Assembly (NCBI RefSeq): GCF_029952955.1
Contig: NZ_JASATX010000001.1
Span: forward strand, 186,001 to 250,000
DNA length: 64,000 nucleotides
Direction: 5' to 3'
Source: Ruicaihuangia caeni
GTDB taxonomy: Bacteria > Actinomycetota > Actinomycetes > Actinomycetales > Microbacteriaceae
Shown here: positions 61,851 through 64,000 of the stretch, piece after piece
Layout: each line of letters begins with the position of its first letter
Position numbering within the stretch: position 1 is the stretch's first letter
Position numbers and translations under genes: made by a program
Notes under the pieces: generated by a model
Seen by the model: the letters and a program-made list of their open reading frames with translations, nothing else
Told to the model about the DNA's origin: nothing
The model's database searches: none

Positions 61851-62025
61851 GAGGGCAGATTACCGAAACGCCAACTTCCTCACCATTGTGCGCATCGCGG
61901 CGGCCCTTGAGATCGACCCGGGCGAGCTCGTGCGGGGGATCGGCGTCGACTCTCTTCCTGAGCGGCGGCATCAGCTGACGGCATCCGAACTCCTTCGAGA
62001 GCGGGAACGGCGCGCGGAGCACTAG
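61849..62025 (+). pseudogene. XRE regulator, 3' fragment with element-supplied start
   Basis: From the AACTT core, the frame NFLTIVRIAAALEIDPGELV continues the XRE regulator interrupted at 56841, ending at TAG 62025. Joined to the left fragment at the core it restores a 101-residue protein in frame. The element contributes an in-frame ATG at 61849 and eight codons (MRADYRNA), so a 58-residue peptide lacking the DNA-recognition half could be made. Confidence 0.85.
61873..61877 (+). other. attR core (AACTT)
   Basis: The right junction reads CGAAACGCC-AACTT-CCTCACC. Chromosomal XRE sequence resumes within or after the core. Confidence 0.75.
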
Positions 62026-62066
62026 CACCCGTCGGGCAGTGCCAACCGGCCGAGCGGGAGCGGCAG

Positions 62067-62363
62067 TCAGAACGCGATACGCCACAGGTACTCACAGCCG
62101 TCGGTCCTGAACCAGCGCACGATCACGACGCTGCCGCGTGCGACATCGTCGCCGTGCAGCGCAAAGCTCAGGCGCGCCCCTGGCTCGAGCGTCGTCGGCA
62201 TCCCGGAGACCAGCCGACCATCGCCGATGAGGCTCAGCATGACCGCGCGCGCGGGCTCTTCGCTCGTGTTGAGCAGTTCGAAGACCGGCGTTCGCGCTCG
62301 CTCGACGACGAATGGCACGGCGTAGGCGAGTTCGGGGTCGACGGGCCTGAGCGGGGTGAACAT
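62067..62363 (-). CDS. Small conserved protein, 98 aa
   Basis: The product (PVDPELAYAVPFVVERARTPVFELLN ... GDDVARGSVVIVRWFRT) looks like a compact beta-sandwich without membrane segments or a signal peptide. The ATG at 62363 is preceded at 6 nt by TAGCCT, a leaderless start, which supports a real gene. It lies between the XRE remnant and the ABC exporter genes. The family was not recognised. Confidence 0.65.
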   Translation of the reverse strand: MFTPLRPVDPELAYAVPFVVERARTPVFELLNTSEEPARAVMLSLIGDGRLVSGMPTTLEPGARLSFALHGDDVARGSVVIVRWFRTDGCEYLWRIAF

Positions 62364-62369
62364 GCCGCG

Positions 62370-62375
62370 AGGCTA
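62370..62375 (-). promoter_or_regulatory. Leaderless -10 box
   Basis: TAGCCT on the minus strand ends 6 nt before the ATG at 62363. Confidence 0.5.
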
Positions 62376-62447
62376 TGAACGGCCCCCGACACCCCGGCGA
62401 CCGCTGTGGATGCCGTCCGCGCGGCGAGATCGGTGGGGGAGAGGCGA

Positions 62448-63185
62448 CTACTTGTCGGCGTAGTGCCGGTTGTACAGCGAGAGCACTTCGTCGATCGGCC
62501 CGTCATGCACCAGGCGCCCCTTGTCGAGGTACAGCCCGCGGGTGCAGAAGCGCTTCAGGTCGCGCTCGTTGTGCGAGACGAAGAACATCGTGCGGCCCTC
62601 GGCGAGCAGCTGCTCGATCCGCCGGTAGCACTTCTCGCGGAAGGCCTTGTCGCCCACGGCCAGCACCTCGTCGACCAAGAGGATCGGCTCGTCGAGGCGC
62701 GAGATCACGGCGAACGCGATGCGCACCCTCATCCCGCTGGAGAGGTGCTTGTACGGGGTCTCCTCGAAACCCTGGATCTCTGCGAACTCGATGATCTCGT
62801 CGTAGCAGGCGTCGATCTCGCGCTTGGTCATGCCATGCAGCCCGGCGGTGAGGTACACGTTGTCGCGCACCGTGAGGTCGTCGACGAAGCCGCCAGTGAT
62901 CTCGATGAGCGGCGCCACTCCGCCATGCACTCGCACAGACCCCTCGTCGGGAAGCATGACCTGGGCCACGAGCTTGAGCAGCGTCGACTTGCCTTGCCCA
63001 TTGCGCCCGACGACGCCGATCGCCTCACCCCGCTCGACGCTGAACGACACGTCTTTGAGTGCCCAGAACTCATTCGGCCGCGACCGGCGGTGCTTCGATG
63101 CGAACAGATCCTTGAAGCTGCGCCTTCCACGTCGATTGCGCCGGAAACGGATGCCGAGGCCCTCGGTCGCGATCATCACGGCCAT
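62448..63185 (-). CDS. ABC exporter ATPase, TagH/Wzt-type
   Basis: The 245-residue ATPase has Walker A VVGRNGQGKSTLLK, the Q-loop region around ITGGFVDDLTVRDNVYLT, signature LSSGMRVRIAFA, Walker B ILLVDEVLAVGD and the switch His in FFVSHNE. It belongs to the polysaccharide/teichoic acid export group (TagH, RfbE, Wzt without the C-terminal sugar-binding domain). The ATG overlaps the permease stop as ATGA. With the nearby CDP-glycerol-type transferases it most likely exports a wall polymer across the membrane. Confidence 0.93.
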   Translation of the reverse strand: MAVMIATEGLGIRFRRNRRGRRSFKDLFASKHRRSRPNEFWALKDVSFSVERGEAIGVVGRNGQGKSTLLKLVAQVMLPDEGSVRVHGGVAPLIEITGGFVDDLTVRDNVYLTAGLHGMTKREIDACYDEIIEFAEIQGFEETPYKHLSSGMRVRIAFAVISRLDEPILLVDEVLAVGDKAFREKCYRRIEQLLAEGRTMFFVSHNERDLKRFCTRGLYLDKGRLVHDGPIDEVLSLYNRHYADK

Positions 63186-63979
63186 CAGATCTCCTTCAGC
63201 ACGAGTCGCTCGGCTCGCCGGAACACCCACACACCGATCAGCAGGATCGCCACGCTCATGGCGGCACTGATGCCGACGGCATCCCAGTGCAGCTGCCCGG
63301 GGAAGAATCCCGCTCGATACAGGCTGAAGATGCCGGCCAACGGGTTGAACGACATCCAGAACTCGAGGCCGTCGGGCAGGTCGCCGATGCCGTAGATGAT
63401 GGGCGACGCATAGAAGAGGAACCGCAGCACGAGCTTCGTGGCCCGCTCGAGATCTCGGAAGAAGACGACCAGTGGGGCCACGATCAGCCCGATGCCGACG
63501 GTGAGCACGGTCTGGAGCAGCACCGCGGGCACCATCAGCAGCAGCTCCCAGTGCCACGCTGCCCCGAAGGCGACCGCGAACACTGCGAGCACCGGCAGGC
63601 TCGCCAGGTACTCCACGCCCTTCGACAGCACGATGCGATTCACCCAGACGGTACGCGCGATGCGCGTCGAACGAATGAGCTTCGCCTCGCGAAGGAACGC
63701 GCGAGTGCTGTCGCCGACCGCGCCGTTGAACCACATCCAGGGCAGCAACGCGCACAGCAGGAAGACGATGTAGGGCTGCTCGCCGACGGTGCGATCGAAC
63801 ACCTGCGTGAAGACGAACCAGTAGATCCCCGCCATCACGAGCGGGTCGATCACCGACCAGAGGTACCCCAGGAACGAGGTCGAGTACCGCACACGCAGGT
63901 CGCGCCGGGTGAGCAGCCACAGCGAATGGCGATAGCTCGAGAACCCGGATGCCGCGGGAGACTCGGTGCGGACAGTCAC
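63185..63979 (-). CDS. ABC exporter permease, TagG/Wzm-type
   Basis: The 264-residue ABC-2 type permease has six predicted helices, with RDLRVRYSTSFLGYLWSVIDPL near the N-terminus and the usual YASPIIYGI and FNPLAGIFSLYRAGFFPG segments. It forms the membrane channel for the ATPase encoded just downstream. The GTG at 63979 follows TAGCAT by 7 nt. The gene pair is the leftmost part of a polymer-export operon on the minus strand whose promoter lies at the window edge. Confidence 0.93.
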   Translation of the reverse strand: MTVRTESPAASGFSSYRHSLWLLTRRDLRVRYSTSFLGYLWSVIDPLVMAGIYWFVFTQVFDRTVGEQPYIVFLLCALLPWMWFNGAVGDSTRAFLREAKLIRSTRIARTVWVNRIVLSKGVEYLASLPVLAVFAVAFGAAWHWELLLMVPAVLLQTVLTVGIGLIVAPLVVFFRDLERATKLVLRFLFYASPIIYGIGDLPDGLEFWMSFNPLAGIFSLYRAGFFPGQLHWDAVGISAAMSVAILLIGVWVFRRAERLVLKEI

Positions 63980-63986
63980 GGCCTCA

Positions 63987-63992
63987 ATGCTA
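63987..63992 (-). promoter_or_regulatory. Leaderless -10 box of the exporter operon
   Basis: TAGCAT on the minus strand ends 7 nt before the GTG at 63979. Confidence 0.55.
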
Positions 63993-64000
63993 TTGCCCGC

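Larger units (their letters stand above)
56841..61877. mobile_element. Small serine-integrase integrative element with ATPase-PIN cargo
   Basis: The element is about 5.03 kb from core to core. The XRE gene is interrupted at AACTT (56841-56845) and resumes in frame at AACTT (61873-61877). Between them lie an AAA ATPase, a PIN-like nuclease, a possible replication origin region, an HUH Rep, a small ORF and a large serine recombinase reading inward from the right end. No conjugation genes are present, so it would be mobilised by replication/excision or by a helper (inference). The cargo genes are visibly less GC-rich than the chromosome. Confidence 0.88.

Overview
This 64 kb window is chromosomal DNA of a high-GC actinobacterium, most likely a member of the Microbacteriaceae (inference). 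The evidence is codon usage, the proS/nusA/rnpM/infB/rbfA/truB/ribF block, a mycoredoxin-type glutaredoxin, a DinB/mycothiol-isomerase-like protein, short MutY, many leaderless genes, and an encapsulated-ferritin operon. No tRNA, rRNA or CRISPR array was seen.

Region 1 (1-11.8 kb) is translation and maintenance: the 3' part of proS, nusA, rnpM (ylxR), infB and rbfA, then mutY and panE on the other strand, truB, two small membrane proteins and ribF. rimP is not in its usual place before nusA. Region 2 (11.8-29 kb) is general metabolism: an MFS carrier, deoC followed by a full-length and a catalytically dead half-length aldehyde dehydrogenase, a secreted glycerophosphodiesterase, an SGNH protein, a DUF2207 membrane protein, a SNF2 helicase, a quinone-reductase-like enzyme, oligopeptidase B and MgtE. 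Region 3 (29-48.2 kb) holds a large RecB-like nuclease/helicase, a PabC-like enzyme, trpF, mycoredoxin, a CPBP protease, a J-domain/NERD fusion, a macro-like protein, an encapsulin nanocompartment with ferritin cargo, an LLM flavoenzyme, a drug-efflux MFS, an LPPTG surface protein, rbsK, a nitrilase and an aminotransferase.

Region 4 (48.4-64 kb) is cell envelope: an HtrA-like protease, a family 2 glycosyltransferase, three CDP-glycerol glycerophosphotransferase-type enzymes and, at the window end, a TagGH-like ABC exporter. Together they look like a teichoic-acid-type polymer locus. It is interrupted by a small integrative element of about 5.03 kb (56841-61877). The element has split a 101-codon XRE regulator gene into two halves that rejoin in frame at a 5-bp AACTT core. 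It carries an SMC-like AAA ATPase translationally coupled to a PIN-type nuclease (a candidate anti-phage module), an HUH rolling-circle Rep, a small ORF and a large serine integrase next to the right junction.

Two window-wide patterns stand out. At least 17 genes have a TANNNT -10 box ending 6-7 nt before the start codon, the leaderless arrangement. The octamer GGATGCCG/CGGCATCC occurs about 69 times by eye, roughly ten times the expectation from base composition.
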